A stretch of DNA of 64,000 nt from Streptomyces angustmyceticus (GCF_019933235.1 NZ_CP082945.1:3038001-3102000); one strand, 5' to 3'. Positions 24,133-33,731 are shown, numbered from the stretch's first letter. Notes: generated by a model from the sequence alone, not told the origin. Numbers and translations: made by a program.

Positions 24133-24438
24133 GCTCTGTTTACAGCGTAGGAATGTTTAACCCCTTTCGCCCCTTCCGGGGGAGATTGACACCTGGGCGT
24201 TATTCGCGTCGTTATCGGCGGCCGGCCTTGGGGCGTTCGCGGGGTCGTCGCTGGTCGGGGGTGGACGGGGTGGGAACCGGGGCGGGGCGATCGCGGGGGT
24301 GGGGGTGAGCGGGCAGAGGGGAGCGGTGGCTGTTACGGTGCGTCACCGCTCACCTCGGGAGGTACGGCCCTTCCGTCGTTCACCGCGGGACGTGCGGCCC
24401 CTCCGTCGTCCACCGCGGGGCGGCCGCTCCCGGTCCGG
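24133..24438. other. intergenic region with a ~30-bp tandem repeat
   Basis: It separates the GGDEF gene start from the stop of the enoyl-CoA hydratase gene. From 24349 to 24425 there are two and a half copies of a 30-31-bp unit (caccgcgggacgtgcggccc and variants, ending ctccgtcgt). The rest is G-rich without a gene. Confidence 0.6.
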
Positions 24439-25251
24439 TTACTCCCCCGGCCAGTCCGGGTCCCGCTTCTCGTTGAAGGCCGCGACGCCCTCCGCGCGGT
24501 CCCCGGAGAAGGCCACGCTGCGCCAGGCGCCGTCCTCCAGCTCCAGGCCGGCGCGCAGGTCCAGCCCGTGGCCCAGGCGCATGGCGCGCTTGGCGGCGCG
24601 CAGGCCGACCGGCGAGTTGCGGGCGATCGTGGCCGCCAGCTCCAGCGCCGCGTCCCGGTCCTGCCCGTCCGCCACCAGCCGGTCGACCAGCCCCAGCTGC
24701 GCGGCCTCCGCGGCCCGCACCCGGCGCGCGGTGAAGACCAGCTCGGCCGCCCGCGCCGCGCCCACCCGGCGCGGCAGCAGCTGGGTGCCGCCGCCCCCGG
24801 GGATGACGCCCACCGACACCTCCGGCAGGCCGACCTCCGCCGTGCCGTCCGCGACGATCAGGTCGCAGGCCAGCGCCAGCTCGAAGCCGCCGCCGAGGGC
24901 GAAGCCGTGCACCGCGGCGATGGTGGGCACCGGCAGCTCCAGTACGCCGGTGTACGCGGCGCGGGTGTGCGGGCGCTGGCGCATCAGGTCCGCGTCCGTG
25001 AAGGAGTTGCGCTCCTTGAGGTCCGCGCCCACGCAGAACGCCCGCTCGTGGGTGGAGGTGAGGACCACCGCCCGCACGGAGCGGTCCGCGGCCAGCTCGG
25101 CGCAGGCCCGCGACAGGCTGTCGGCCATGGCCGTCGAGACGGCGTTCATGGCCTTCGGGCGGTCCAGGACCAGTTCCGCCACGAAGCCGTGGCGCTCGAC
25201 GGCCACCCAGCCGTCCGCGCCGAACCGTTGCCGTTGTCCCTGCCGTTCCAT
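24439..25251 (-). CDS. enoyl-CoA hydratase/isomerase family protein
   Basis: 270 residues, crotonase fold, soluble. The oxyanion-hole segments are FCVGADLKE and HGFALGGGFELALACDL. The glutamate in GLPEVSVGVIPGGGGTQLLPR matches one of the two hydratase acids, and the other position is VHGFALGGGFEL (Glu present). Probably hydrates a trans-2-enoyl-CoA in fatty-acid or amino-acid breakdown. N-terminal Gln/Arg-rich extension of about ten residues. It is upstream of the GGDEF gene on the same strand but separated by 306 bp, so likely a separate unit. The acyl chain specificity cannot be read from sequence. Confidence 0.9.
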   Translation of the reverse strand: MERQGQRQRFGADGWVAVERHGFVAELVLDRPKAMNAVSTAMADSLSRACAELAADRSVRAVVLTSTHERAFCVGADLKERNSFTDADLMRQRPHTRAAYTGVLELPVPTIAAVHGFALGGGFELALACDLIVADGTAEVGLPEVSVGVIPGGGGTQLLPRRVGAARAAELVFTARRVRAAEAAQLGLVDRLVADGQDRDAALELAATIARNSPVGLRAAKRAMRLGHGLDLRAGLELEDGAWRSVAFSGDRAEGVAAFNEKRDPDWPGE

Positions 25252-25466
25252 GGAACCCTCCCTGTTAACGGTCGTTGACCTGACGAGGGGATCATGCCAG
25301 GCGGGCGGGGCCGGGGACAGGGATGGGGCGGGTGGGGTGGAGCGGGGGCGACGGGACGCGGGGGCGACGGGGAGCGGGAACCGGGCGTAGGCCGGGGGCC
25401 GGTCGGGTGGGCGTACGGGTCGGGTGGCCGTTCAGTGGTCGTTGCGGCGCCCCGGAGGGTGCGGCC

Positions 25467-26672
25467 TCAGCCGCTGGTGCCCTGGTTGGCGCGGCGGCTC
25501 AGCAGCCAGGGCTCGACCACGCCCAGGCCGCGTACGGGGCGCTGCCACATCGGCTGGAGCGCGAAGCGGTACGACGGCGGCGGGGCGCCGGTGCCCTCCT
25601 CGGCCGCCTTCTCCGCGGCCGCGGCCTCGGCCTCGGAGACCGGCGCGTCACCGATACGGCCCAGTTCCTCGGCGAACGCCTCGTCCACCAGCACGGTGTC
25701 CTTGGGCGCTATCGACGTGAGGCGGCTGGCGAGGTTGACGGTCGTGCCGAAGACATCGCCCATCCGGGTCGTGACCGTGCCGAAGGCGATGCCGACCCGC
25801 AGCTCCGGCATCGTCTCGTCGTGGGTCATCGTCTCAATCAGCCGCAGGCCGATCTCGGCGGCGATGCCGGCGTCGTCGGCGGAGAAGAGGACCTCGTCGC
25901 CGAGGGTCTTGATGAGCCGGCCGCCGTGCGCGGCCACCAGGTCGGAGCAGGTGGTCTCGAACGCCTCCACCAGCTCGCCCAGCTCCTCCTCCTCCAGGCG
26001 GCGGGTCAGCCGGGTGAACCCGACCAGGTCGGCGAAGCCGACGGCGAGCCGGCGGTCGACCATCTCCGCGTCGTCCTGGGCCCGGACGACCCGGCCGGTG
26101 GCGGCGGCGAGCTGGCGCCGCCAGACGTAGACGAGGAACTCCTCCAGCTCGGGCAGGAGCAGCTCGACCAGCGGGTACGTGATCTCCGTACGGGTCAGGC
26201 CGGAGTCCAGGGGCTCGGTGAGGCCCTCCAGGAACGAGTCGATCTGCCAGTCGGCGAGGCGGGCGGTGGTCTGGCCCGTGGAGCGGGCGACCTGGACGGC
26301 CATGGCCTCACTCAGCAGGCCGGCCTCGACGAGGCCGGCGAGGCGGCGCAGGGCCAGCACGTCGGCCTCGGTGAGGGCCTTGACCTGGCCGATGTCGGCG
26401 AAGCCCATGGCCCGCCAGAAGCGGGCCGCCAGGTCCATGGAGACGCCGGCGGCGCGGGCGGCCTGGAACGGCGTGTAGCGGCGGTCGGCGCCCAGGATGA
26501 GCTGTTCGAGGCGGACGGCGATGTTGTTCTCGTCGCTGTCGGCGGTGGCGTCGGCCCGGCCGGTGGTGCCCTCGCCGCGGGCCCGCGGGGGGTCGTCGGC
26601 GGGGACGTCGCGTACGGCGTCGTCGTCGATTGCCCTGTCGCGCGAGGCGGCGCCCGAGTCGTCGGCGGTCAC
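25467..26672 (-). CDS. cya: class III adenylate cyclase with N-terminal regulatory domain
   Basis: 401 residues, soluble. After an acidic leader (1-45), residues about 50-200 form the helical autoinhibitory domain seen in mycobacterial Rv1264, which senses pH. The cyclase homology domain (about 215-345) has the first metal Asp in FADLVGFTRLTRRL, the purine-binding and second-metal segment RLIKTLGDEVLFSA, and VNLASRL near its end with the transition-state Asn/Arg. It makes cAMP, which in Streptomyces is needed for germination and acts through Crp. From memory it matches SCO4928, the main adenylate cyclase. The tail (about 365-401) is a short conserved extension ending in WLLSRRANQGTSG. Confidence 0.92.
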   Translation of the reverse strand: MTADDSGAASRDRAIDDDAVRDVPADDPPRARGEGTTGRADATADSDENNIAVRLEQLILGADRRYTPFQAARAAGVSMDLAARFWRAMGFADIGQVKALTEADVLALRRLAGLVEAGLLSEAMAVQVARSTGQTTARLADWQIDSFLEGLTEPLDSGLTRTEITYPLVELLLPELEEFLVYVWRRQLAAATGRVVRAQDDAEMVDRRLAVGFADLVGFTRLTRRLEEEELGELVEAFETTCSDLVAAHGGRLIKTLGDEVLFSADDAGIAAEIGLRLIETMTHDETMPELRVGIAFGTVTTRMGDVFGTTVNLASRLTSIAPKDTVLVDEAFAEELGRIGDAPVSEAEAAAAEKAAEEGTGAPPPSYRFALQPMWQRPVRGLGVVEPWLLSRRANQGTSG

Positions 26673-27281
26673 CGGCCGCTCCCTGTCCGATCCGTGCGCA
26701 CTGCCCTTCCGATCACTGCTCGCCGGTGGTCCGCTCCCTGGCGGACCGCCTCAACGATACGGCAGGTGTGCTCTGGCTCACTCTCACATGTCGGCTGTGG
26801 ACAAGGAAGTGGTGGGGGTGTGTCGGTGGGGGGTGTGGGCCGAGTGGGTCTGATATCGGGCGGTGGGGGCCGGTGGGGTGCCGCGGGGGCGGCGGCCGGC
26901 GGGGCTGGCCTGCCAGTGGGGGCCGAGCGGGATGGCCTCGGCCGGTGGGGGCGGGCGTTTGCGCCCGTTCGCCGTGGGTGGGGGGCCGGAGGGGACGCCC
27001 GGTACCCCTCCCCCAGCCTTCGGCCGGGAGGTGCCCCCACGGCGCGGGCGCATCTGGTACGTGCAGAAGTCGACCCGGCGTTCGCTCCGGTCCTGCGGGC
27101 GGGGCACCGGACATCCCCTCCGGCCTACGACGTGGGCGGCCGTCCCGCCGTACCCGTAGCCGTCACGGACATGAACATCGGCCGCCTCCTCGCCACGCCG
27201 CCGCCACGGACACGGCATCGGCGGCCCTCCCGCTGTACCCGTCACCGTCACGGACAGGACCTCGGTGGGCGCCCGTCCCCC
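26673..27281. other. long intergenic region between birA and cya
   Basis: 609 bp upstream of cya with no gene that I can support. It is G-rich on the plus strand. It contains the interspersed palindrome at 27001-27040 and, from 27150 to 27265, two imperfect copies of a tacccgt..ccgtcacggaca block. The cya promoter must be here or just inside; no clear boxes. Confidence 0.5.
27001..27040 (-). repeat. interspersed palindromic mini-repeat (same family as in deoC)
   Basis: On the minus strand it reads TGGGGGCACCTCCC, an 11-base middle (GGCCGAAGGCT), then GGGGGAGGGG. The CCTCCCGGCC and GGCTGGGGGAGG arms form an imperfect stem. The flanking blocks are the same as in the copy at 53075-53113, only the loop-proximal bases differ with compensating changes. 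Confidence 0.75.
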
Positions 27282-28184
27282 CTACGCCTCCTGGGCCGGC
27301 CGCAGATGGACGATGTCGCCGGCGGCTACTGGCTGCTGTACGCCGTTCGGGGTGGCCAGGACGAGGCGGCCGTCGGCGTCGATGGCCACGGCTTCGCCGG
27401 TGAGGGCGGTGTCGCCGGGGAGTTCGGCGCGTACGGTGCGGCCGAGGGTGGCGCAGCCCGCGGCGTATGCCTCCTGGAGGCGGCTGGTGGTGGGGTCGCC
27501 GTCGGCGGACTGCCATTCGCCGTACCACTGCTCCAGGGAGCGGAGGACGGCGCGCAGGAGCGGGTCGCGGTCGGTGGTGGTGGCGCCTGCCAGGGCCAGG
27601 GAGCCCGCGGTGGGTACGGGGAGTTCGGCGGCGGTCAGGGAGACGTTGAGGCCGATGCCGATGACGACGCCGGGGCCCGCGCGTTCGGCGAGGATGCCGC
27701 CGACCTTGCGTTCGGTGAGGGTGCCGCCCGGGCGGAGGGCGTCGGAGTCGTCGGAAGTTACCAGCAGGTCGTTGGGCCACTTGAGGGCCGTGTCGACGCC
27801 GGCGGTGCGGGAGAGGGCGCCGGCGGCGGCGACTCCGGCGAGCAGGGGGAGCCAGCCCCAGCGCTCCGCGGGGGCGCGCGGGGTGAGGTAGACGGAGAAG
27901 AAGAGGCCGGAGCGCGGGGGCGCCGACCAGGTGCGGTCGAGGCGGCCGCGGCCGGCGGACTGTTCCTCGGCCACCAGAACGGCGCCCTCGGTCTCCCCCT
28001 TTGCCGCACGGGCCGCCAGGTCGCTGTTGGTGGAGCCGGTGGCGGCGACGACGTCGAGCGAGGTCCAGAGCGAGCCGGGCCGTACGAGGGCGCGGCGCAG
28101 GGCCGTGGCGTTCAGCGGGGGGCGGCCCAGGTCGCTCCAGGGACCGGCGTCTTTGTCCCGGTTTTCCGGTGGTTGAGGCGTCAT
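27282..28184 (-). CDS. birA: biotin--[acetyl-CoA-carboxylase] ligase
   Basis: Activates biotin with ATP and transfers it to the lysine of biotin carboxyl carrier domains. 300 residues, class I (no N-terminal DNA-binding domain), so it is not itself a repressor. Motifs: GSTNSDLAARAA, the biotinyl-AMP loop SAGRGRLDRTW, LKWPNDLLV, KVGGILAE and GIGLNVSL. The acceptor is plausibly the AccA2 carrier domain encoded at 40905-42674. It is divergent from pccB, 122 bp away, the standard actinobacterial arrangement that links ligase and carboxylase. Confidence 0.95.
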   Translation of the reverse strand: MTPQPPENRDKDAGPWSDLGRPPLNATALRRALVRPGSLWTSLDVVAATGSTNSDLAARAAKGETEGAVLVAEEQSAGRGRLDRTWSAPPRSGLFFSVYLTPRAPAERWGWLPLLAGVAAAGALSRTAGVDTALKWPNDLLVTSDDSDALRPGGTLTERKVGGILAERAGPGVVIGIGLNVSLTAAELPVPTAGSLALAGATTTDRDPLLRAVLRSLEQWYGEWQSADGDPTTSRLQEAYAAGCATLGRTVRAELPGDTALTGEAVAIDADGRLVLATPNGVQQPVAAGDIVHLRPAQEA

Positions 28185-28306
28185 GGGACCAGCCTAGGTG
28201 TGGTCAACGACGCAGTGCCGCTGAGCAGTCCCGCCGATACGCTACGAATCAGTAGCCCAACCCTCAGCACGAGCACCAGTCCAGGACGAGCAGGAGCCGC
28301 ATCCCG

Positions 28307-29896
28307 ATGTCCGAGCCGGAAGCAAACATCCACACCACCGCGGGCAAATTGGCGGATCTGCAGCGGCGGGTCGAAGAGGCCACGCACGCCGGTTCCGCCC
28401 GCGCAGTGGAAAAGCAGCACGCGAAGGGCAAGTTGACGGCGCGTGAGCGCATCGATCTGCTGCTGGACGAGGGCTCGTTCGTCGAGCTGGACGAGTTCGC
28501 GCGGCACCGGTCGACCAATTTCGGGCTGGAGCAGAACCGCCCGTACGGCGACGGCGTGGTGTCCGGCTACGGCACGGTCGACGGCCGTCCGGTGGCCGTC
28601 TTCTCCCAGGACTTCACGGTCTTCGGCGGGGCGCTGGGCGAGGTCTTCGGCGAGAAGATCGTCAAGGTGATGGACTTCGCCCTGAAGACCGGCTGCCCGG
28701 TCATCGGCATCAACGACTCCGGCGGCGCGCGCATCCAGGAGGGCGTGGTCTCGCTGGGCATGTACGGCGAGATCTTCCGCCGCAACACCCACGCCTCCGG
28801 CGTGATTCCGCAGATCAGCCTGGTCGTCGGCCCGTGCGCGGGCGGTGCGGTCTACTCCCCCGCCATCACCGACTTCACGGTCATGGTGGACCAGACCTCG
28901 CACATGTTCATCACCGGTCCGGACGTCATCAAGACGGTGACCGGCGAGGACGTCGGCTTCGAGGAGCTGGGCGGCGCCCGTACGCACAACGCCACCTCGG
29001 GCGTGGCGCACCACATGGCGGGTGACGAGAAGGACGCCATCGAGTACGTCAAGGGGCTGCTGTCCTACCTGCCGTCCAACAACCTCTCCGAGCCGCCGGC
29101 CTTCCCGGAGGAGGCGGACCTGGAGACCTCGGACACCGACCGTGAGCTGGACGCGCTGATCCCGGATTCGGCCAATCAGCCGTACGACATGCGCACCGCG
29201 ATCGAGCACGTCCTGGACGACAACGAGTTCCTGGAGACCCAGGCGCTGTTCGCGCCGAACATCCTGACCGGCTTCGGGCGGGTCGAGGGCCATGCGGTCG
29301 GCGTGGTCGCCAACCAGCCGATGCAGTTCGCGGGCATCCTGGACATCAAGGCGTCGGAGAAGGCCGCGCGGTTCGTGCGGACCTGCGACGCGTTCAACGT
29401 CCCGGTGCTCACCTTCGTGGACGTGCCCGGCTTCCTGCCCGGCACCGACCAGGAGTGGGACGGGATCATCCGGCGCGGCGCCAAGCTGATCTACGCGTAC
29501 GCGGAGGCGACGGTCCCGCTGATCACGGTCATCACGCGCAAGGCGTTCGGCGGCGCGTACGACGTCATGGGCTCCAAGCACCTGGGCGCGGACCTCAACC
29601 TGGCCTGGCCGACCGCGCAGATCGCCGTCATGGGCGCGCAGGGCGCGGTCAACATCCTGCACCGCCGCACGCTGGCCTCGATCGAGGAGCCCGGCGCGCA
29701 GGAGGAGCGGCGCCAGGAGCTGATCCAGGAGTACGAGGACACCCTGCTCAACCCGTACGTCGCGGCCGAGCGCGGCTACGTCGACGCGGTGATCATGCCG
29801 TCCGAGACGCGCCGGCACATCGTCCGCGGGCTGCGCACGCTGCGCAACAAGCGCGAGGCGCTGCCGCCGAAGAAGCACGGCAACATCCCGCTCTGA
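28307..29896 (+). CDS. pccB: propionyl-/acyl-CoA carboxylase beta subunit
   Basis: Carboxyltransferase subunit that moves CO2 from carboxybiotin to propionyl-CoA (and possibly other acyl-CoAs), giving methylmalonyl-CoA for polyketides and odd-chain metabolism. 529 residues, crotonase-like two-domain fold. N-domain: [61 protein letters not shown]-domain: [62 protein letters not shown] with the specificity-controlling Asp. Close to S. coelicolor PccB. Followed by pccE 31 bp downstream. Partner biotinylated subunit is AccA-type. Confidence 0.95.
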   Translation: MSEPEANIHTTAGKLADLQRRVEEATHAGSARAVEKQHAKGKLTARERIDLLLDEGSFVELDEFARHRSTNFGLEQNRPYGDGVVSGYGTVDGRPVAVFSQDFTVFGGALGEVFGEKIVKVMDFALKTGCPVIGINDSGGARIQEGVVSLGMYGEIFRRNTHASGVIPQISLVVGPCAGGAVYSPAITDFTVMVDQTSHMFITGPDVIKTVTGEDVGFEELGGARTHNATSGVAHHMAGDEKDAIEYVKGLLSYLPSNNLSEPPAFPEEADLETSDTDRELDALIPDSANQPYDMRTAIEHVLDDNEFLETQALFAPNILTGFGRVEGHAVGVVANQPMQFAGILDIKASEKAARFVRTCDAFNVPVLTFVDVPGFLPGTDQEWDGIIRRGAKLIYAYAEATVPLITVITRKAFGGAYDVMGSKHLGADLNLAWPTAQIAVMGAQGAVNILHRRTLASIEEPGAQEERRQELIQEYEDTLLNPYVAAERGYVDAVIMPSETRRHIVRGLRTLRNKREALPPKKHGNIPL

Positions 29897-29927
29897 CCGG
29901 CAGACCAGCGAAGGAGGGCCGTTCTCG

Positions 29928-30140
29928 ATGATCAAGGTCGTACGGGGCAATCCCACACCCGAGGAGCTGGCCGCCGCGGTGGCGGTGGTGCAGGTCCGCG
30001 CGGCGGCGGCCGCCGCCGTCGAGCCCGGGGAGCCCGATCACGGCACGGAGTGGTCGGACCCGGCGTCCACGGTCCCGGCGCGGGCACGGATGCCGCATCC
30101 GGGCCCGCGGGCCTGGCGCACGAGCTTCTGGCCGCACTGA
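29928..30140 (+). CDS. pccE: acyl-CoA carboxylase epsilon subunit
   Basis: 70 residues; AAGGAGG lies about nine bases before the ATG at 29928. Small subunit found only in actinobacterial acyl-CoA carboxylases, where it bridges or activates the alpha-beta complex. The diagnostic N-terminus IKVVRGNPTPEELAAAVAVV is present, and the Ala-rich helix and final WRTSFWPH fit the family. Operon with pccB. It is short, and the middle of the family is variable, so identification rests on the N-terminus, the final W and context. Confidence 0.88.
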   Translation: MIKVVRGNPTPEELAAAVAVVQVRAAAAAAVEPGEPDHGTEWSDPASTVPARARMPHPGPRAWRTSFWPH

Positions 30141-30204
30141 CCGGCCGGTCCCGTGCGGTGACCTCCGGGCCGAGTCGGTGCATAGTGCACCGACTAGTCC
30201 ATTG

Positions 30205-30246
30205 CGCCCGTGGCGCCTGAGTACGCGTACTCAGGCGCCACGGGCG
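30205..30246. terminator. 42-bp perfect palindrome, likely terminator of the pcc operon
   Basis: The arms 30205-30225 and 30226-30246 are exact reverse complements, 21 bp each, centred on GTACGCGTAC with no spacer. It lies 65 bp after pccE and 22 bp before the next start. There is no T-run. A gap-free arm of this length must leave a minimal loop in RNA, so transcription termination or strong RNA protection is the simplest reading. Confidence 0.65.
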
Positions 30247-30267
30247 TATCGGGCTCAGGATCGTTAC

Positions 30268-30396
30268 ATGCTGTGGTCCGATCCGCCCGATGAACCTCCT
30301 GAGGAGCTGCGCGACGTGCAGGCCAAGCTCCGCCGGATGGGCATCGTGCTGGCCGTGGTCGCGGTGGTGATGATGCTCCTGCTCACCGGGCGGTAA
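30268..30396 (+). CDS. 42-aa single-pass membrane protein
   Basis: Short gene following pccE. The protein has an acidic N-terminus (MLWSDPPDEPPEELRDVQ), a basic turn (KLRRMG) and one C-terminal transmembrane helix (IVLAVVAVVMMLLLTG). The start at 30268 is chosen because the longer open frame would read through the palindrome at 30205-30246. From memory a protein of this kind lies next to pcc genes in other streptomycetes, so it is probably real. Function unknown. Confidence 0.65.
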   Translation: MLWSDPPDEPPEELRDVQAKLRRMGIVLAVVAVVMMLLLTGR

Positions 30397-30531
30397 CAGT
30401 TCCCGCCCGCCGCGAGGCGACGCTCACAGTTCCCTTCCGCAACCATCCTGGCCGAAAACGCCTCTTTTCCTCTCGACAGAGCAATTCGGGCGTCCGGCCG
30501 CCGCTGGCGTCCGGCCGGGAGTGGGAGAGCG

Positions 30532-32016
30532 ATGAACAGGCCGCTGAGGCATATAGCCGTCTTCTGCGGGGTGCTGGTGCTGGCCCTGCTCGCCCGCGTG
30601 ACCTGGGTCCAGTTCTTCCAGAGCGACGAACTCGCCAACGACCCGCACAACCGGCGCGTCAAGATCGAGGCGTTCTCCTACCCGCGCGGCAACATCATCG
30701 TCGGCGGCAAGCCGATCACCGGCTCGGTGGCGACCTCCGGCGACTTCAAGTACAAGCGGACCTACAAGGACGGCGCGATGTACGCGCCGGTCACCGGCTT
30801 CGCCTCGCAGGCCCAGGGCACCACGTTCCTGGAGGGCATCTACAACGACGTGCTCAGCGGCAAGGACGACCGGCTCGCCCTCAAGCGCGCCCAGGACATC
30901 CTGACCGGCGAGAAGCCGCGCGGCGGCGACGTCGTCACCACCATCGACCCCAAGGCGCAGAAAGCCGCGTACAAGGGGCTGACCGACCTCGACGCCAAGG
31001 GCGCGGTGGTCGCCCTCGACCCGCGCGACGGCCGCGTCCTCGCGCTCGCCTCCACCCCCTCCTACGACCCGTCGGCGTTCACCGGCATCTCCAACGCGGA
31101 GGGCCGGAAGTTCAAGGCCATGGACGCCGACAAGAGCAAGCCGCTGAGCAACCGGGCGCTGCGCGAGACCTACGCCCCCGGCTCCACCTTCAAGATCCTC
31201 ACCGCGGCGGCGGCCCTGGAGAACGGCGTGATCTCGGACATCGACGCCCCCACCGGCGCGGCCACCCCCTACCGGCTGCCGCAGAGCACCACCACCGTCG
31301 GCAACGACGTCCCGGGCGCGCCCTGCGACAAGGCCTCGCTGAAGACGGGCATGCAGTGGTCGTGCAACAACGTCTTCCTCGACACCGCGCTGAAGGTCGG
31401 CAAGGACAAGATGCGCGAGACCGCGGAGAAGTTCGGCTTCAACTCCACCGTCTACGACGAGGACCTCGGGGACCTGCTGGCCAGCAAGAGCCTCTACCCG
31501 GACAAGCTCGACAAGCCGCAGACCGCGCTGACCGGCATGGGCCAGGGCAGCCTGACCAGCACCCCGATGCAGATGGCGATGGTCGCCGCCGGCCTCGCCA
31601 ACGACGGCAAGGTGATGATGCCGCACATCGTCGACGAGCTGCGCGGCCCCGACCTGTCCACGCTGCAGAAGATCGAGCCGAAGATGATGTCCCGGGCCGT
31701 CTCCGCGGACACCGCGAAGAAGGTGCAGCAGATGATGGAGTACACGGTCAACGAGGGCACCGCCGACAAGGCCAAGATCGACGGCGTGACGGTCGGCGGC
31801 AAGACCGGCACCGCCCAGCACGGCGCGAACGTCAACGACGAGCGCCCCTACGCCTGGTTCGTCTCCTACGCCAAGCAGAGCGACGGCAGCTCCCCGGTCG
31901 CGGTCGCCGTCTTCGTCGACCCCAAGGACATGGACATCCCCCGGTCGGAGATCGCCGGCGGCAAGCTGGGCGGCCCGATCGCGAAGTCCGTGATGGAGGC
32001 CGTCCTCAACAAGTAG
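30532..32016 (+). CDS. class B penicillin-binding protein (PbpA/FtsI-like transpeptidase)
   Basis: 494 residues, anchored by one N-terminal helix (about 8-24). After a non-penicillin-binding domain, the transpeptidase domain holds all three active-site motifs: APGSTFKIL (SxxK), WSCNN (SxN) and GKTGTAQ (KTG). It cross-links peptidoglycan outside the membrane and is the target of beta-lactams. It resembles the PbpA group that usually lies with ftsW/rodA, but here it lies alone between the pcc genes and maf. The GAG of the ribosome binding site (GGGAGAGCG) precedes the ATG at 30532. Whether it is vegetative, sporulation-linked or resistance-linked is open. Confidence 0.9.
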   Translation: MNRPLRHIAVFCGVLVLALLARVTWVQFFQSDELANDPHNRRVKIEAFSYPRGNIIVGGKPITGSVATSGDFKYKRTYKDGAMYAPVTGFASQAQGTTFLEGIYNDVLSGKDDRLALKRAQDILTGEKPRGGDVVTTIDPKAQKAAYKGLTDLDAKGAVVALDPRDGRVLALASTPSYDPSAFTGISNAEGRKFKAMDADKSKPLSNRALRETYAPGSTFKILTAAAALENGVISDIDAPTGAATPYRLPQSTTTVGNDVPGAPCDKASLKTGMQWSCNNVFLDTALKVGKDKMRETAEKFGFNSTVYDEDLGDLLASKSLYPDKLDKPQTALTGMGQGSLTSTPMQMAMVAAGLANDGKVMMPHIVDELRGPDLSTLQKIEPKMMSRAVSADTAKKVQQMMEYTVNEGTADKAKIDGVTVGGKTGTAQHGANVNDERPYAWFVSYAKQSDGSSPVAVAVFVDPKDMDIPRSEIAGGKLGGPIAKSVMEAVLNK

Positions 32017-32104
32017 CGGGGCCGTTTCTCGGCAAGTGGCGGGGCCGTTCTCGACGGGCGGTCCGGGCGTCGCCGCGGCGCCCCGGCTCCGTACGATGGC
32101 GGGC

Positions 32105-32716
32105 ATGACCGAAGAGTCCCGCACCCGCCGTCTCGTCCTCGCCTCCCAGTCCCCCGCCCGGCTGGGCCTGCTGCGGCAGGCCGGGCTCGCGCCCGAGGTG
32201 ATCGTCAGCGGCGTCGACGAGGACGCGCTCACCGCCGCCACGCCCGCCGAGCTGGCCCGCGTGCTGGCCGAGGCGAAGGCCGCCGCCGTCGCCGCCCGGC
32301 CGCAGGCCGCCGGCGCGCTGGTCATCGGCTGCGACTCGGTCCTGGAGCTGGACGGGCGGGCGCTGGGCAAGCCCGCCGACGCCGAGGACGCCACCGCCCG
32401 CTGGAAGTCCATGCGCGGCCGCTCCGGCGTCCTGCAGACCGGCCACTGCGTCATCGACACCGCACACGGCCGTCAGGTGTCGGCCACCGCCTCGACCACG
32501 GTCCGCTTCGGCGAGCCCACCGACGAGGAGATCGCCGCCTACGTCGCGAGCGGCGAGCCGCTGCACGTCGCCGGCGCCTTCACCCTCGACGGCCGCTCCG
32601 CCCCCTTCATCGACGGCATCGACGGCGACCCCGGCAACGTCATCGGCCTCTCCCTGCCCCTGCTCCGCCGGCTGCTGGCCGATCTGGACGTCGCGATCAC
32701 GGAGCTGTGGGCCTGA
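32105..32716 (+). CDS. maf: Maf family nucleoside triphosphate pyrophosphatase
   Basis: House-cleaning enzyme that hydrolyses non-canonical or m5UTP/dTTP-type nucleotides, and linked to septum control in Bacillus. 203 residues from the ATG at 32105. The Maf signature is [18 protein letters not shown]. The catalytic Asp region is [18 protein letters not shown], and the conserved [29 protein letters not shown] closes the fold. It follows the PBP gene by 88 bp, on the same strand. In many actinobacteria it lies near acyl-CoA carboxylase genes, as here. Confidence 0.93.
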   Translation: MTEESRTRRLVLASQSPARLGLLRQAGLAPEVIVSGVDEDALTAATPAELARVLAEAKAAAVAARPQAAGALVIGCDSVLELDGRALGKPADAEDATARWKSMRGRSGVLQTGHCVIDTAHGRQVSATASTTVRFGEPTDEEIAAYVASGEPLHVAGAFTLDGRSAPFIDGIDGDPGNVIGLSLPLLRRLLADLDVAITELWA

Positions 32717-32840
32717 GCCGGCTCCGGCAAGGCGTTCGTACGGGGTGGGTGGCTGTCCGGCGTCCTGCTCGGGCGCCGGGGAATGAGCCAGGGGCGGTAA
32801 AGGCCGGTGCCCGGCGGCCGGCCGGTCCTACGCTGCCGCC

Positions 32841-33686
32841 ATGGCCACTGTCATCGGATTGACCAGCTACCCCGTCAAAGGCTGCGCCGGCGTCCCTGCG
32901 ACCGAGGCGGAACTCACGCCCGCGGGGCTCCCGCACGACCGCAGCTTCCTCGTCGTCGGCCCCGGCGGCGTCTTCCGGAGCCAGCGCAGGGACCCCCGGC
33001 TGGCGGTGATCCGGCCCGAAGTCGGCGCGGGCGGGGCGGTCCTCGCCCTGAGCGCGCCGGGGATGGAGACCCTGCGCCTGGACGTCGACCTCGGCCACGG
33101 GTCGTTATCCCGGGCCGAGGTGGAGATGTTCGGGACGCCGTACCGCGCGGTCGACCAGGGGGACCGGGCCGCCGAGTGGCTGTCCCGGGCGCTCGGCGCG
33201 GCCAGCCGGCTGGTGCGCGCAGCGCCGGAGCACGACCGGGTGACCGACGGCCTCACCCCCGGCACCTCCGGCTTCGCCGACAGCAGCCCCGTGCACGTGC
33301 TCTCCCGGGCCACCTTCGACGACCTCACCCGCCGCCTCGCCGCCGCCGGCCGCCCGGCGGTCCCGATGGACCGCTTCCGGCCCAACATCGTCGTGGAAGG
33401 GTGGGACGCGCCGCACCAGGAGGACCGGGCCCGGCGGGTCACGGTCGGCGGCGGGGAGCTGGGCTTCGCCAAGCTCGCCATCCGCTGCGCCGTCACGCTC
33501 GTCGACCAGCGCACCGGCGGCAAGGCGGGGCCCGAGCCGCTGCGCACGCTCGCCACCTACCGGCGGGTGCCCGGGGGCGGGGTGGCGTTCGGGTCGAAGT
33601 TCTCGGTGCTGGGGACGGGAAAGGTGGCGGTGGGCGACGCATTCGAGGTCACCGAGTGGGGAACCGATGGATCCGATACGGCCTGA
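32841..33686 (+). CDS. MOSC domain-containing protein
   Basis: 281 residues, soluble. The N-terminal MOSC_N beta-barrel (ITSYPVKGCAGV-type start, here LTSYPVKGCAGVPATEAELT) is followed by the MOSC domain with the paired motifs DSSPVHVLSRATFDDL, DRFRPNIVV and FAKLAIRCAVTLVDQRTG. The Cys in AIRCAVTLVD is the conserved molybdenum-cofactor sulfur-carrying cysteine. Related to the mARC/YcbX proteins that reduce N-hydroxylated compounds with molybdenum cofactor. Partner reductase is not visible. It lies 45 bp before the DJ-1 gene, on the same strand, so the two may be cotranscribed. Confidence 0.88.
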   Translation: MATVIGLTSYPVKGCAGVPATEAELTPAGLPHDRSFLVVGPGGVFRSQRRDPRLAVIRPEVGAGGAVLALSAPGMETLRLDVDLGHGSLSRAEVEMFGTPYRAVDQGDRAAEWLSRALGAASRLVRAAPEHDRVTDGLTPGTSGFADSSPVHVLSRATFDDLTRRLAAAGRPAVPMDRFRPNIVVEGWDAPHQEDRARRVTVGGGELGFAKLAIRCAVTLVDQRTGGKAGPEPLRTLATYRRVPGGGVAFGSKFSVLGTGKVAVGDAFEVTEWGTDGSDTA

Positions 33687-33731
33687 CCGGCCGGACCGGC
33701 CCGGTCCCGTTCCCCGTGAGGAGTCCGCACC

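Noticed and set aside
30205..30246. The 42-bp palindrome as a replication origin or telomere piece
   Set aside because: No DnaA boxes, no other palindromes nearby, and the position right after an operon suits a terminator.
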